Origin: a bacterium
GTDB taxonomy: Bacteria > Bacteroidota > Bacteroidia > Flavobacteriales_D > Sanyastnellaceae
Assembly: GCA_029979565.1 (NCBI GenBank)
Contig: JAPOHG010000001.1
Location: forward strand, 1-64,000
DNA length: 64,000 nucleotides
Reading direction: 5' to 3'
Below, in pieces: positions 25,852 to 34,886 of this stretch (its first letter is position 1; every line of letters begins with the position of its first letter). The notes beneath the pieces were generated by a model that saw only the letters and a list, made by a program, of their open reading frames with translations, made no database searches and had not been told where the DNA came from. Both the position numbers and the translations under genes were made by a program.

Positions 25852-26469
25852 TCAGCCGAACAGCCTCATTTGCTCGGGCAACTGCCGAAACGTCGCTCGG
25901 TGATGTGGAGTGGTGCCGAGTTCCCTGATGGCTGAACGGTGCTGTTTCGTTGGGTAACCGGCATTGGAATTCCATCCATAGCCTGGGAATGCCGCGTGCA
26001 ACTCAAGCATGTAAGCGTCCCGGTGGGTTTTAGCCAACACACTCGCCGCTGCAATGGATGCAAACCGAGCATCTCCCTTGACATAACACGCATATTCCGG
26101 AAGTCCCTCGGCCGTTCGAAACCGGTTGCCATCGATGAGCATAAAATCCGGCTGAATGGCCAAAGCCCGAACCGACCTTCGCATGGCAGCGAACGATGCA
26201 TTCAAAATATTGATCTGATCAATTTCTTCGGGCGAAACGTGCGTTACTGCCCAAGCCAGCGCCTTGGCCTCAATCTCAACGCGCAATGCATCACGCTTCG
26301 CCTTGGTCATTTTCTTCGAATCATTCAGGTGTCCTTCCCGCACGAGCTGTTCCGCAAATTCAGGCTCAAGGACCACTGCCGCGGCTGTAACGGGGCCCGC
26401 CAAGCAACCTCGACCTGCTTCATCGCAGCCGGATTCCAAGCGGTTTCGTTCGACCCAAGGTTCAAGCAT
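25852..26469 (-). CDS. rnhB: Ribonuclease HII
   Basis: RNase HII cleaves the RNA strand of RNA/DNA hybrids and starts removal of misincorporated ribonucleotides. The 205-residue product has the catalytic start GCDEAGRGCLAGPVTAAAV (Asp and Glu of the DEDD set) and LNDSKKMTKAKRDALR. LIDGNRFR and AAASVLAKTHRDAYM contribute the remaining acidic residues. I chose the ATG at 26469, which overlaps the glycosyltransferase stop by 8 bases (ATGCTTGA) and suggests translational coupling. An ATG at 26490 would add seven residues and a larger overlap. Confidence 0.95.
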   Translation of the reverse strand: MLEPWVERNRLESGCDEAGRGCLAGPVTAAAVVLEPEFAEQLVREGHLNDSKKMTKAKRDALRVEIEAKALAWAVTHVSPEEIDQINILNASFAAMRRSVRALAIQPDFMLIDGNRFRTAEGLPEYACYVKGDARFASIAAASVLAKTHRDAYMLELHAAFPGYGWNSNAGYPTKQHRSAIRELGTTPHHRATFRQLPEQMRLFG

Positions 26470-27571
26470 GGTTGGCCAATATCTTTTCAATGGATGCCAT
26501 CAGTCTTCTGGCGGAGGTGTCCCACGAAAAGTCTTGCGCGCGTTTCAAACCCGCCTTGACAGCGTTTGCTCGAAATTCACCGTCAGATTCCAGACGATTC
26601 ATGGCCTCTGCAATTTCCTTGGCATTGGACGGGTCTACCAAAGCGGCCGCTGCCCCACCGCAGACCTCTGGCATCGCGGTTGCATTGCTTGCTATCACTG
26701 GGACACCCGAGGCAAAAGCCTCGACAATCGGTACACCGAAGCCCTCGAACCAAGGCACAAAGACCAGCCCCGCTGCCCCACGCATCACTTCCGCCAAAGC
26801 ATCGCGACCCAGGCGTCCCGCGTAGTGGACGCCCGCTTGAGGCACTTCACTCGAGGTCCACATCCCCGCTCCAACAATCAAAAGTTCATATGCCCCGCCT
26901 CGAGCCCGATACAATGCATACGCCTCCAGCAACCCCTTCATGTTTTTCCGCGGATGCAAGCTTCCTACAAACAGAAAGTATGGGCGGTTGGCGGTGTAAC
27001 GCTTTTCGGACGGGGCACCTTCATCGGTGTTCGGGGCATAGATTGTATCCGGGGCATTGTATACCACATCAATTGCCTCAGATGTCACCCCAAACTGCTG
27101 AACGATATCTGCCTTGGAAAATTCACTCACCGTCACCACCCGTTCGGCAATCCGGGCAAATTCTGGGAAACGGCTTCGGTAATACGCCGCCTCCTGCTTC
27201 GGCATCCACTCGGGGTGGTGCATGAAATTCAAATCGTGAAAAACGGCCAATTGCGGCACCCCTGTTTTGCGGCTGAGCATGCCGTCAGTGGAGACGAAAA
27301 CGTCCGCCTTCCACCTGCGCAGGGCACGGGGTACGCTGTAATCGTACCACACATCGTACAGGAATGGCCGGCGTGCTGGAGGCCACAAGTGCATGGAGTT
27401 CGCATTGGGGCCATAGCGAAATGCCGCATTCGGAGGGCGGTCGAAAAGCAGCAAAAACTCATGCTCAGGATGGGACGCGATGATCCTCCGGTAACACGCA
27501 TCCGTAAACCACCCAATACCTTCCAGGCGATCGGGAATCAAGAGCCGTGCGTTGAGCGCGATGCGAGCCAT
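26462..27571 (-). CDS. GT4-family glycosyltransferase
   Basis: A 369-residue retaining glycosyltransferase with the GT-B fold. The N-terminal acceptor domain opens with MARIALNARLLIPDRLEGIG. The C-terminal donor domain has PYFLFVGSLHPRKNMKGLLE and the E-x7-E sugar-nucleotide signature in PWFEGFGVPIVEAFASGVPV. VVTVSEFSKADIVQQFGV is the usual inter-domain segment. It acts in the cytoplasm, probably adding mannose or a related sugar to a lipid-linked glycan, which fits the flippase and polymerase genes next door. The start at 27571 leaves a 34-base divergent gap to the flippase; longer in-frame extensions run into that gene. Confidence 0.9.
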   Translation of the reverse strand: MARIALNARLLIPDRLEGIGWFTDACYRRIIASHPEHEFLLLFDRPPNAAFRYGPNANSMHLWPPARRPFLYDVWYDYSVPRALRRWKADVFVSTDGMLSRKTGVPQLAVFHDLNFMHHPEWMPKQEAAYYRSRFPEFARIAERVVTVSEFSKADIVQQFGVTSEAIDVVYNAPDTIYAPNTDEGAPSEKRYTANRPYFLFVGSLHPRKNMKGLLEAYALYRARGGAYELLIVGAGMWTSSEVPQAGVHYAGRLGRDALAEVMRGAAGLVFVPWFEGFGVPIVEAFASGVPVIASNATAMPEVCGGAAAALVDPSNAKEIAEAMNRLESDGEFRANAVKAGLKRAQDFSWDTSARRLMASIEKILANHA

Positions 27572-27605
27572 TCCTGCGAAGATAGCAGACAATTCTGCGG
27601 TGCAT

Positions 27606-29105
27606 ATGCCGTTATTTGCACTACCAAGCGATTTGCGCGTTTTGAAGAAATTCCTCTCCCACCTCTCCTGGCTCATGGTCCTGAATTTGACCATAAAGCC
27701 AGCATACTTGTTGGTGGTTGATGCAAAAATCCAAGACGTATTGGGACCGGAGGCCTGGGGGAATTTCTTTCCGCTGCTGAGTTTAAGCGTGCTGCTCAAT
27801 ATCCTCTTGGATGCAGGTTTGGCCAATCACACTACCCGGTCCATTGCACAGAATCCCGCCGAATTGAAGGGCCATTTTCAATCGGGGTGGAAGGCCAAAG
27901 CCGTCTTGTTGCCGCTCTACCTCGTCACCTTGCTCGCCGCCGGCTACCTCCTCGGTTACCGAGGCATCTCCCTGCAATGGTTGGCCTGGTTAGGCGTCAA
28001 CCAGGCATTGATGAGTGCCGTCCTGTTCGTACGGGCAGGTCTTCAGGGTGCTGGTGAACACATCACCGATGCTTGGGTATCCATCGCCGATCGGGCGCTC
28101 TTGTTGGTTGGCCTTGGGGGGCTGCTCATTGCAACGGAGGGTTTTCAACTGGAATGGCTGCTGGGTGGAACGACCGTGGCACTATCCTGCAGCTTGATCC
28201 TCGGCTGGCTGCGGATTGAAGCGTTGCGTCCAGAATCGTCCACTGCAGCCGCTTCCGCTTCAAATATTTGGCATCACTTCCGAGAAAGCTGGCCCTACGC
28301 CCTGCTCTTTTTGCTCATGATGACGTATCACCGTGTCGATGCCATCATGCTCGAGCGCATGGCGCCCAATGGTGCCGTGCAAGCCGGATGGTATGCGATG
28401 GGATACCGCCTGTTTGAAGCGGCCAACATGATCGGCTTTCTGTTCGCGACCCTTTTGCTCCCTTATTTCACGCGAATGCTGCGGGCAGGCGACGACGTTC
28501 GGCCGCTCGCCGCAGGGGTAAGCCGCTTGCTCCTTGTGGGTGGAGGCAGTGTTGCGTGGGTCGCGGCTTTTTTCGCGCCCGCCTTTCTCGGCTTGTTCTA
28601 TGGATCCTTTCTGGTTGAAGCTGCACCGGTTTTACCGTGGTTGATGCTTTCGTTTGCCGTCTTTGCCCAAGGCTACGTGTTCAGCACCTTGTTGACGGCG
28701 CGAGGGGACCTCAAACTGCTGAACCGACTGGCGGCATTGGGTGCTGTTGCCAATATTGGAGGCAATGCCTGGTGGCTGAGTCAGGCCGACGATTCCAATG
28801 CGGCATGGGGGTGCGCAATCATAAGTGCTGGCACGCAGATCTTGGTTGTCGGATTGCAAACAGCAGCTGCCATGCGTTTCCACCCGGGTCGGATTTGGTG
28901 GAAGGTGGGGCAAGCAGCCCTCCTCCATTCGCTCGCTTGCCTCGCAATATGCGGGGTGTTTTCGCGTTGGTCAGACACGTCCGCATGGTCCGTGCTGGCT
29001 TGCCTCCTTTGTTGCATTGCAGCCGGTGCCCTCCCGGGTATCGCCCAAACCAATCCCCTCCGGCAATTGCTATCGGATAAGATGAATACCTTTGCCGATT
29101 CCTAG
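27606..29105 (+). CDS. Wzx-like polysaccharide flippase (MOP superfamily)
   Basis: A 499-residue integral membrane protein with about 12-14 hydrophobic helices and little soluble sequence. It resembles O-antigen or exopolysaccharide flippases of the multidrug/oligosaccharidyl-lipid/polysaccharide superfamily, which move lipid-linked sugar units to the periplasmic side. Supporting features are LGPEAWGNFFPLLSLSVLLN near the N terminus, YHRVDAIMLERMAPNGAVQA and AGWYAMGYRLFEAANMIGFL mid-protein, typical of this family. The start is the ATG at 27606. The Wzz-like and Wzy-like genes follow within 20 bases each, so the three form an operon. Confidence 0.88.
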   Translation: MPLFALPSDLRVLKKFLSHLSWLMVLNLTIKPAYLLVVDAKIQDVLGPEAWGNFFPLLSLSVLLNILLDAGLANHTTRSIAQNPAELKGHFQSGWKAKAVLLPLYLVTLLAAGYLLGYRGISLQWLAWLGVNQALMSAVLFVRAGLQGAGEHITDAWVSIADRALLLVGLGGLLIATEGFQLEWLLGGTTVALSCSLILGWLRIEALRPESSTAAASASNIWHHFRESWPYALLFLLMMTYHRVDAIMLERMAPNGAVQAGWYAMGYRLFEAANMIGFLFATLLLPYFTRMLRAGDDVRPLAAGVSRLLLVGGGSVAWVAAFFAPAFLGLFYGSFLVEAAPVLPWLMLSFAVFAQGYVFSTLLTARGDLKLLNRLAALGAVANIGGNAWWLSQADDSNAAWGCAIISAGTQILVVGLQTAAAMRFHPGRIWWKVGQAALLHSLACLAICGVFSRWSDTSAWSVLACLLCCIAAGALPGIAQTNPLRQLLSDKMNTFADS

Positions 29106-29119
29106 TCCAGATTCACTCC

Positions 29120-30121
29120 ATGAGCACTTCTGATTCTCAACTTAATTCCACGCACCTGCTCCGATTCATATTCGATCGTTTGAGGACGTTCTTGGCCATC
29201 GGTGTCGGTGCCGCGGTGCTGTCTTCCATTGTCGCATTGATGATGGAGGAACAATTCAAATCGACGGTGGTCATGTTTGCGACGCCGCAGCATTCGATTG
29301 GAGAACAATTCTATGAGGAAGTCAAGCGCAACGACCTCCTGGAATACGGTGAGACCGAGGATGCCGAACGGTTGCTTCAAATCCTCAACTCAGATCGAAT
29401 CCGAACACGGATTATCCAGAAGTATGACCTATGGTCACACTACGACATCGATCAAAGCCAGCCCGGGGCCCAGGCCTTGCTTGGAAAAGAGTACAACTCC
29501 AATGTCGACGCTCGCCTCACCCGGTATGGCTCCATTGAAGTGAGTGTTTTGGACCGCGACCCCGAACGCGCTGCCGGTATGGCAAATGACATCGCGTTTT
29601 TAGCGGACTCAGTCGCTAACCGACTGCGCAACGACCGCGCCGGTGAGGCACTGGGGTATGCGAAAAGTTCACTGGAACAGGTTCAGCAAGAAATCACCGC
29701 CATGGAAGACGAATTGGGGCAGCTATACGGCTTGGGGGTGTATGACTTTGCCACTCAAATTGAAGGTTTGAATGAGCAATATGCCACGGCAATTGCCAAA
29801 GGCCTGCCAGGCAATGCGGAGAAAATCCGAAAGCAGATGGCGGAGATTTCAAACTATGCGAACCAATTCAACAAGCTCTCCAACCTCATAGAGGCTGCGT
29901 ACGAACGAGAGGCCATCCTCAAAAAGCGATTCGAGTTGATGAAACTCGATGCGGAGACCCAGATGCCTTCTGCCTTCGTTGTAGACTATGCGGCCCCTGC
30001 TGACAAAAAATCCAAACCCATCCGATGGCTTATCGTCGTGATGAGCGTTGCAAGCACCTTGGTGTTCGCCCTGCTTGCTCTGCTCGCAGCAGAAAACCTC
30101 AAGGACTCTTCCGCGGCTTAA
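29120..30121 (+). CDS. Wzz-like chain-length determinant protein
   Basis: 333 residues with one membrane helix near the N terminus (about 23-43, FLAIGVGAAVLSSIVALMM) and a second at about 303-325. The periplasmic part between is rich in predicted coiled coil (about 170-285). This is the topology of Wzz/PCP co-polymerases, which set polysaccharide chain length. The early extracytoplasmic stretch EQFKSTVVMFATPQ matches the usual Wzz beta strand. No tyrosine-kinase domain is fused. It lies between the flippase and polymerase genes, spaced 14 and 3 bases, which supports the role. Confidence 0.82.
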   Translation: MSTSDSQLNSTHLLRFIFDRLRTFLAIGVGAAVLSSIVALMMEEQFKSTVVMFATPQHSIGEQFYEEVKRNDLLEYGETEDAERLLQILNSDRIRTRIIQKYDLWSHYDIDQSQPGAQALLGKEYNSNVDARLTRYGSIEVSVLDRDPERAAGMANDIAFLADSVANRLRNDRAGEALGYAKSSLEQVQQEITAMEDELGQLYGLGVYDFATQIEGLNEQYATAIAKGLPGNAEKIRKQMAEISNYANQFNKLSNLIEAAYEREAILKKRFELMKLDAETQMPSAFVVDYAAPADKKSKPIRWLIVVMSVASTLVFALLALLAAENLKDSSAA

Positions 30122-30124
30122 CCC

Positions 30125-31570
30125 GTGTCTGCCTTACGAACACATTGGCCTTTGATTTTGACTGGAGCGTTTGCGGCTGCAGTCATGTTGGGTGTGTACT
30201 TTGATTTTCCCTGGCTCGCTCTATTGCCCTTAGCGGTGGGCGGGATCTGGATGGCGTTCACGCGGTTGGATGCCTTGCTCCTTTTTCTTGTCGCCGCGGT
30301 GCCGTTGAGCCTCAACCTCGAGGACATGGAATTGGGTGGCCTTGGGGTCTACTTGCCAACCGAACCCTTGTTGGCGGGGCTCCTGTTGCTCTTCATCTTG
30401 CGAGCCATGCGCGGTTTTCCCGTGGACCAACGGCTGCTCCGCCATCCGTTGACCTTCTGGATTGCCGCTTCCCTGCTTTGGATCGCATTGACAGCCATTG
30501 TGAGTGAGCATCCGGTGGTTTCATTCAAATTTCTGACCGCGCGGCTCTGGTTCGTTGTTGGTTTTTTCTTTTTTCTGGGCCATCTGTTCTTGCATGCTCC
30601 AGAACGCCGGCATCAGTTCATTTTAGCCTATGCCTTCCCCCTGTGTATCGTCATCGTTTACACCTTGATTCGGCATGCCGGATTTGGCTTTGAAAAAGAT
30701 GCCGGACACTGGGTAATGAAGCCCTTTTACAAGGACCATACATCGTATGGTGCAGCCTTGGCCATGGTCATCCCGCCGGTACTCGCCTTGCTTTCTTGGA
30801 GGCGATTCTCAGCCTTCAATCGTTTGATTTTACTCGGCGTACTGGGCGTATTGGTCACAGGAATGATTTTCTCCTACACGCGGGCTGCTTGGGTCTCATT
30901 GGCGGCGGTCGCTGCTTTGTTTGCCGTGATGAAACTGGGGGTTCGGTTGCGGACCTTGATCGGAACAACCGTGCTGGTTCTCGGCTTTCTTTGGGTGGCT
31001 CAAGACGCGTTGTTGATTCAGCTTCAGCGCAACGAACAAGACTCTTCCGACGACCTCGCTGAGCACGTGGAATCAATCTCCAATGTGTCGAGTGACGCGT
31101 CAAACTTGGAGCGCCTCAACCGCTGGAATGCCGCTGTTGCCTTGTTTCAAGAACGCCCACTGCACGGCTGGGGACCGGGAACGTACCAGTTTGTATACGC
31201 GCCGTTTCAACGCTCCGAAGACCGAACCATCATCAGCACCAACAACGCTGATGGAGGCAATGCCCACAGTGAATACCTCGGGCCACTTGCCGAGCAAGGC
31301 GTCCTCGGTATGGCCTTCGCTCTGGGGTTACTGGGGTTTTGCTTGCACTTGGGATTCCGGGTGCAAACCCAGTTGCGCGACCGGGACCAGCGTAACCTTG
31401 CCATGGGCGTTTTCCTGGGCCTGATGACGTATTTCGTGCACGGGGTACTGAACAATTACCTGGACACCGATAAAGCAAGCGCGTTGTTTTGGGGGTTTTT
31501 TGCCTTGCTCGTGGCATGGAACCTCACCGGCGATGCGAGCGCGGAAGATCAACCTGCGGCCATCACTTGA
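30125..31570 (+). CDS. O-antigen polymerase/ligase family protein (Wzy_C)
   Basis: 481 residues with 11-12 hydrophobic helices and one large periplasmic loop (about 285-375). The loop contains RWNAAVALFQERPLHGWGPG and NAHSEYLGPLAEQGVLGM, the Wzy_C signature shared by O-antigen polymerases and the WaaL ligase. The pattern alone cannot tell polymerase from ligase; the flippase-Wzz context favours polymerase. The start is a GTG at 30125, 3 bases after the Wzz-like stop. The next ATG (30185) would cut into the first helix. The 3' end overlaps the convergent phosphatase gene by 8 bases. Confidence 0.87.
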   Translation: MSALRTHWPLILTGAFAAAVMLGVYFDFPWLALLPLAVGGIWMAFTRLDALLLFLVAAVPLSLNLEDMELGGLGVYLPTEPLLAGLLLLFILRAMRGFPVDQRLLRHPLTFWIAASLLWIALTAIVSEHPVVSFKFLTARLWFVVGFFFFLGHLFLHAPERRHQFILAYAFPLCIVIVYTLIRHAGFGFEKDAGHWVMKPFYKDHTSYGAALAMVIPPVLALLSWRRFSAFNRLILLGVLGVLVTGMIFSYTRAAWVSLAAVAALFAVMKLGVRLRTLIGTTVLVLGFLWVAQDALLIQLQRNEQDSSDDLAEHVESISNVSSDASNLERLNRWNAAVALFQERPLHGWGPGTYQFVYAPFQRSEDRTIISTNNADGGNAHSEYLGPLAEQGVLGMAFALGLLGFCLHLGFRVQTQLRDRDQRNLAMGVFLGLMTYFVHGVLNNYLDTDKASALFWGFFALLVAWNLTGDASAEDQPAAIT

Positions 31571-32783
31571 AGCGAACCACCATCAGTGCGGTGTCATCGA
31601 AACTGGGCTCTGCACCCTTGAACGTTCGAACCGCCTCAATTAACGCCTCTTGAACCGCATCTACGGGCATGCCGCGTCGTTCGCGCACCACTTCTTCCAT
31701 GCGTTGCATGCCAAAGGGTACATCGTCTGAATTTTCCTGTTCCACAAGCCCGTCCGTGTAGCACAGCAAGGTTGCTCCAGGCCGAATGTTCACCGTTCCC
31801 GATTCAATGGAGGGAATGTCCCGAAACATCCCCAGCCCACAGCACCCCAGTTCAAGTTGCTGGGTCGTGCCATCTGCTGACATCAACACCGGCGGGTTGT
31901 GACCGCAATTGATGTATTGCAGGGTCTGACCCCTGCGGTTGTATACCGCAGCAAACAGGGTGATGTACTTTTCGCCTTTGGCATTGTCCATCACACGTTT
32001 GTTCAATTGAGAAACCACCTTGGACAGGTCGCTTGGCTCGTACTGGAAAATCGCTCGAAGGTTGGCTTGGAAATTCGACATGAGAAAGGCGGCCGCGATG
32101 CCCTTTCCACTGACGTCGGCCATGCAAAACACCAACCGATCCTCATCCACCGAAAAGACATCGTAATAATCTCCGCCCACTTCCAAGTGGGGTTTGTAAA
32201 ATGCCGCCACGTCAACATCCCGATCCCGGGGCCAGTCCGCCGGCACCAGCATGGACTGAAGGTCCGCGGCCAACTCCAGCTCGCGGCGTGTCGCCTCTTG
32301 CCGAACCCGCTCGATTTCCAACCGTTTGTTCTGCAGGGCCACAATCAACACATTGGTCAACAACTCGATGAAGCGCAAGTGCTTCACCACGGGACTCACA
32401 CCCGTTCCTTCCTCGGTATCCCCGGCGAGCACGTAGGCCAAAGGCTCTTCGTTGTGCAACACCGGAATAACCACGTCAAAATCTTCGTTCCCTTGCGATG
32501 AATGCAATCGAACTTGGCCTCCCTGGTCAAAAAAGGAGGCCTCCAACACAGCGGGAATTTCACCGGCAACGCCGTTCGTCAACAAGCACCTCCAGCCCTC
32601 ATCGTTTGCGTACAACACCAACCGGTGAATGCCAAGGTTTTCAGCCAAGGTGACACGGTACTGTTCCAGCAATTCTTCCTCGGATGCGCGCGCGTTGATG
32701 CCCTGCGTCACATCAAGCAACGCATTCAGCTTGTAATCTTGGACCTCGAGCCGTTGCTCAAGCCGTTCGACGCTGTGGGCCAT
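31563..32783 (-). CDS. GAF-SpoIIE serine/threonine phosphatase (PP2C-like)
   Basis: 406 residues. A short coiled coil is followed by a GAF-like sensor domain (about 20-160) and a linker helix. The SpoIIE-type PP2C domain (about 190-405) has metal-binding aspartates in GGDYYDVFSVDEDRLVFCMA, DVSGKGIAAAFLMS, YTDGLVEQEN and the final DDTALMVV. Such proteins (RsbU-like) usually dephosphorylate an anti-anti-sigma factor in a partner-switching pathway. No STAS or anti-sigma kinase gene lies beside it, so the partner is unknown. It is 4 bases downstream of efp on the same strand. Confidence 0.9.
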   Translation of the reverse strand: MAHSVERLEQRLEVQDYKLNALLDVTQGINARASEEELLEQYRVTLAENLGIHRLVLYANDEGWRCLLTNGVAGEIPAVLEASFFDQGGQVRLHSSQGNEDFDVVIPVLHNEEPLAYVLAGDTEEGTGVSPVVKHLRFIELLTNVLIVALQNKRLEIERVRQEATRRELELAADLQSMLVPADWPRDRDVDVAAFYKPHLEVGGDYYDVFSVDEDRLVFCMADVSGKGIAAAFLMSNFQANLRAIFQYEPSDLSKVVSQLNKRVMDNAKGEKYITLFAAVYNRRGQTLQYINCGHNPPVLMSADGTTQQLELGCCGLGMFRDIPSIESGTVNIRPGATLLCYTDGLVEQENSDDVPFGMQRMEEVVRERRGMPVDAVQEALIEAVRTFKGAEPSFDDTALMVVRFK

Positions 32784-32787
32784 GGTG

Positions 32788-33354
32788 TTACTTTTTAACG
32801 CGCTCTACGTATTCTTTGTTCCGGGTATCCACCTTCACAGAATCGCCAATGTCGATGAACAATGGCACGCGAATCTCCACGCCGGTATCCGTGGTCGCTG
32901 GCTTCAGCGTATTGGTTGCTGTATCCCCTTTGATTCCAGGCTCGGTGTAGGTGATCTCTGCTTCGACATGGGTAGGCAGGTCACAGCTCAACACACGCTC
33001 CTCATCCGCATGGAACTGCAGCTGGCAAATCAGTCCGTCCTTCAAAAATTCTGGCGCATTGATGACATGACGCTCAATTGGAATCTGCTCAAACGACTCC
33101 AGGTTCATGAAGAAAAATCGCTCATCATCGTTGTACAAGAATTGATACTCGCGTGTCTCAATTCGCACCGGGTCAATCTTTACACCTGCGTTGAACGTGT
33201 GGTCCACCACTTTTCCTGTTTGGAGGTTCTTCAGTTTTGTGCGGACAAATGCCGCTCCCTTTCCAGGCTTGACATGCAGAAACTCGATGATCTGCCAGAG
33301 GCCGTTGTTGTGATTCAACACAAGGCCGTTTTTGATGTCAGAAGTTGTTGCCAT
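32788..33354 (-). CDS. efp: Translation elongation factor P
   Basis: EF-P binds stalled ribosomes at polyproline stretches and stimulates peptide bond formation. The 188-residue product is standard in length and has three OB-like beta domains. The tip of domain I is VKPGKGAAFVRTKLKN, with a lysine at position 32 where E. coli EF-P carries modified K34, so this is the lysine type. The C-terminal signature GDTATNTLKPATTDTGVEIR is intact. I see no modification enzyme gene in the window. A TATCTTAG box lies about 20 bases upstream of the start on the minus strand. Confidence 0.97.
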   Translation of the reverse strand: MATTSDIKNGLVLNHNNGLWQIIEFLHVKPGKGAAFVRTKLKNLQTGKVVDHTFNAGVKIDPVRIETREYQFLYNDDERFFFMNLESFEQIPIERHVINAPEFLKDGLICQLQFHADEERVLSCDLPTHVEAEITYTEPGIKGDTATNTLKPATTDTGVEIRVPLFIDIGDSVKVDTRNKEYVERVKK

Positions 33355-33383
33355 AAGTCACTCGTCTTTGGGCTAAGATAGCG

Positions 33384-34886
33384 TCACAAGCTCATGCGCA
33401 TGGAGATGTTGAATTCAGTTTGTGCAGAGGTCAGTGTCAACATATTCCCGTTGCCTTCCACATCGGCCGGACGGTTGGAACGGGAAACGGCCAACAGCCA
33501 TGTCCATCCAGAAGGTCGCTTGCATTGCAAAACCGAGGCCCATCGATGCCCCGAAGCCGCAATCATTCGGTAGGTGGTGCCGGTCCATGTCGGTTCGGGG
33601 ATGTAGGCACCACGGCCGGCATCAAATGTCCAGACCGTGAAGCTTTGCTTGAGCTTCCATGCCTTGAATTGATGCGAGACAAACGCACTTACCGCACCCG
33701 GCGCCTGGGCATCGGCGCTCGGAATCAAGGTGAAGCGAATGACCGATGGATTGACTTTCCACTGCCAGCGAAACTCCAACCTTTCCCTCTCCTTTGCATC
33801 GTGGCCCTTCGATTGGGCCGAGCGCCAATGTACTTCCAATGCGTGCCCCCCGCTCCATTCCTTCTTGACCTTAACCCATAAAGGGTGTACCTCGGTGCGG
33901 TTTCCCCACTCGATGAGCCATCGAAAAATGCACCGAGACACCCGCCATTCCCCTCCTGTTGACGCTTCCCATTGCAACACTTTCCCACCATCTGGGTAGA
34001 ATGCATTCAACTTCAACCGCGCCTCATTGTGACGAAGGCGAATCCATTGACTCGCACCACTCCATGCCCATCCATCCGGCAAGCGCCCGGCTTCGGTCAC
34101 CCAGTGACAATTGCCCCAAAGTCCTTGCGCAAATAAGGTAGCGGAGGGTGTACCGTCTTCGATCCGTGCAAAAATTCCTTGCCTTCCATTACGGTCAAAG
34201 CCCAAGGCAACGTCTCCATGGCGGATGTCCATGCTCAGCGTTGAAGCTACAGGGCCTTGCCGATGCAACACGAATCCGCGCCTTCCCCCCTGTCCCGTTG
34301 GGCCCCACATCGGCGCGAACCCATATTGAACAGGCAATGCAAAAGACGGGGCATCCAATCCGGCGAACAACATCCCTTCCCCAACCAAAGTTCGATTGCC
34401 CCAACCCAACCGATGTCCACCAGCCAGTGCACTCCAACGTCCACCCGGTCCAAGCGGTGCAAGCACATATCCCGAAACATCGGCCTCCGCTCGATCGAAC
34501 CGAACACCCCATTTACCGGGATTGCGAAAACGAACGGAGTGCAGCCCCGAACCAACTGCATAACGCGCTTCAACCGACGGACCCTTTCCTCCTGCATCGC
34601 GGTTTGCCCGATTGACCAAATGCTGCCACTCAACACAACTCATTAACGTGCGTGCAGCACCGTGCGAAAGGCCATCGATGGCCCAAGCTTCGCACACATC
34701 GATGGGCAGGCCGCTGCGTTCAAGATGATTCAAAATGCTCAGACGCTCTTGGGCACTGAGCCATCCTGAATTCACTTGATCCGTCAATTCAGCATCGAGC
34801 TCCAACCATTGCGCCGCGAATTGCTCAACCACACTCAAACTCAGCGTGAGTAACCCCCACCGGAAAAGCGTCACATTCCAATCCAT
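33384..34886 (-). CDS. Secreted protein with helix-hairpin-helix-like region, unknown function
   Basis: 500 residues starting with MDWNVTLFRWGLLTLSLSVV, a probable signal segment. Residues about 30-75 (AELTDQVNSGWLSAQERLSI ... VCEAWAIDGL) fit the helix-hairpin-helix repeats found at the start of a large Bacteroidota family of ComEA-like outer-membrane proteins. The rest is rich in Trp, Gly and aromatic beta strands (GHRLGWGNRTLVGEGMLF), like a barrel. The start ATG overlaps the stop of the upstream gene by one base (TGATG), so translation is coupled. The frame stays open upstream, but that stretch is occupied by the other gene in another frame. Function unknown. Confidence 0.65.
   Translation of the reverse strand: MDWNVTLFRWGLLTLSLSVVEQFAAQWLELDAELTDQVNSGWLSAQERLSILNHLERSGLPIDVCEAWAIDGLSHGAARTLMSCVEWQHLVNRANRDAGGKGPSVEARYAVGSGLHSVRFRNPGKWGVRFDRAEADVSGYVLAPLGPGGRWSALAGGHRLGWGNRTLVGEGMLFAGLDAPSFALPVQYGFAPMWGPTGQGGRRGFVLHRQGPVASTLSMDIRHGDVALGFDRNGRQGIFARIEDGTPSATLFAQGLWGNCHWVTEAGRLPDGWAWSGASQWIRLRHNEARLKLNAFYPDGGKVLQWEASTGGEWRVSRCIFRWLIEWGNRTEVHPLWVKVKKEWSGGHALEVHWRSAQSKGHDAKERERLEFRWQWKVNPSVIRFTLIPSADAQAPGAVSAFVSHQFKAWKLKQSFTVWTFDAGRGAYIPEPTWTGTTYRMIAASGHRWASVLQCKRPSGWTWLLAVSRSNRPADVEGNGNMLTLTSAQTEFNISMRMSL

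Noticed and set aside
26264-27721. 485-codon plus-strand open frame opposite rnhB and the glycosyltransferase
   Set aside because: No recognisable domain or start context; both minus-strand genes are complete and have known motifs in that stretch.
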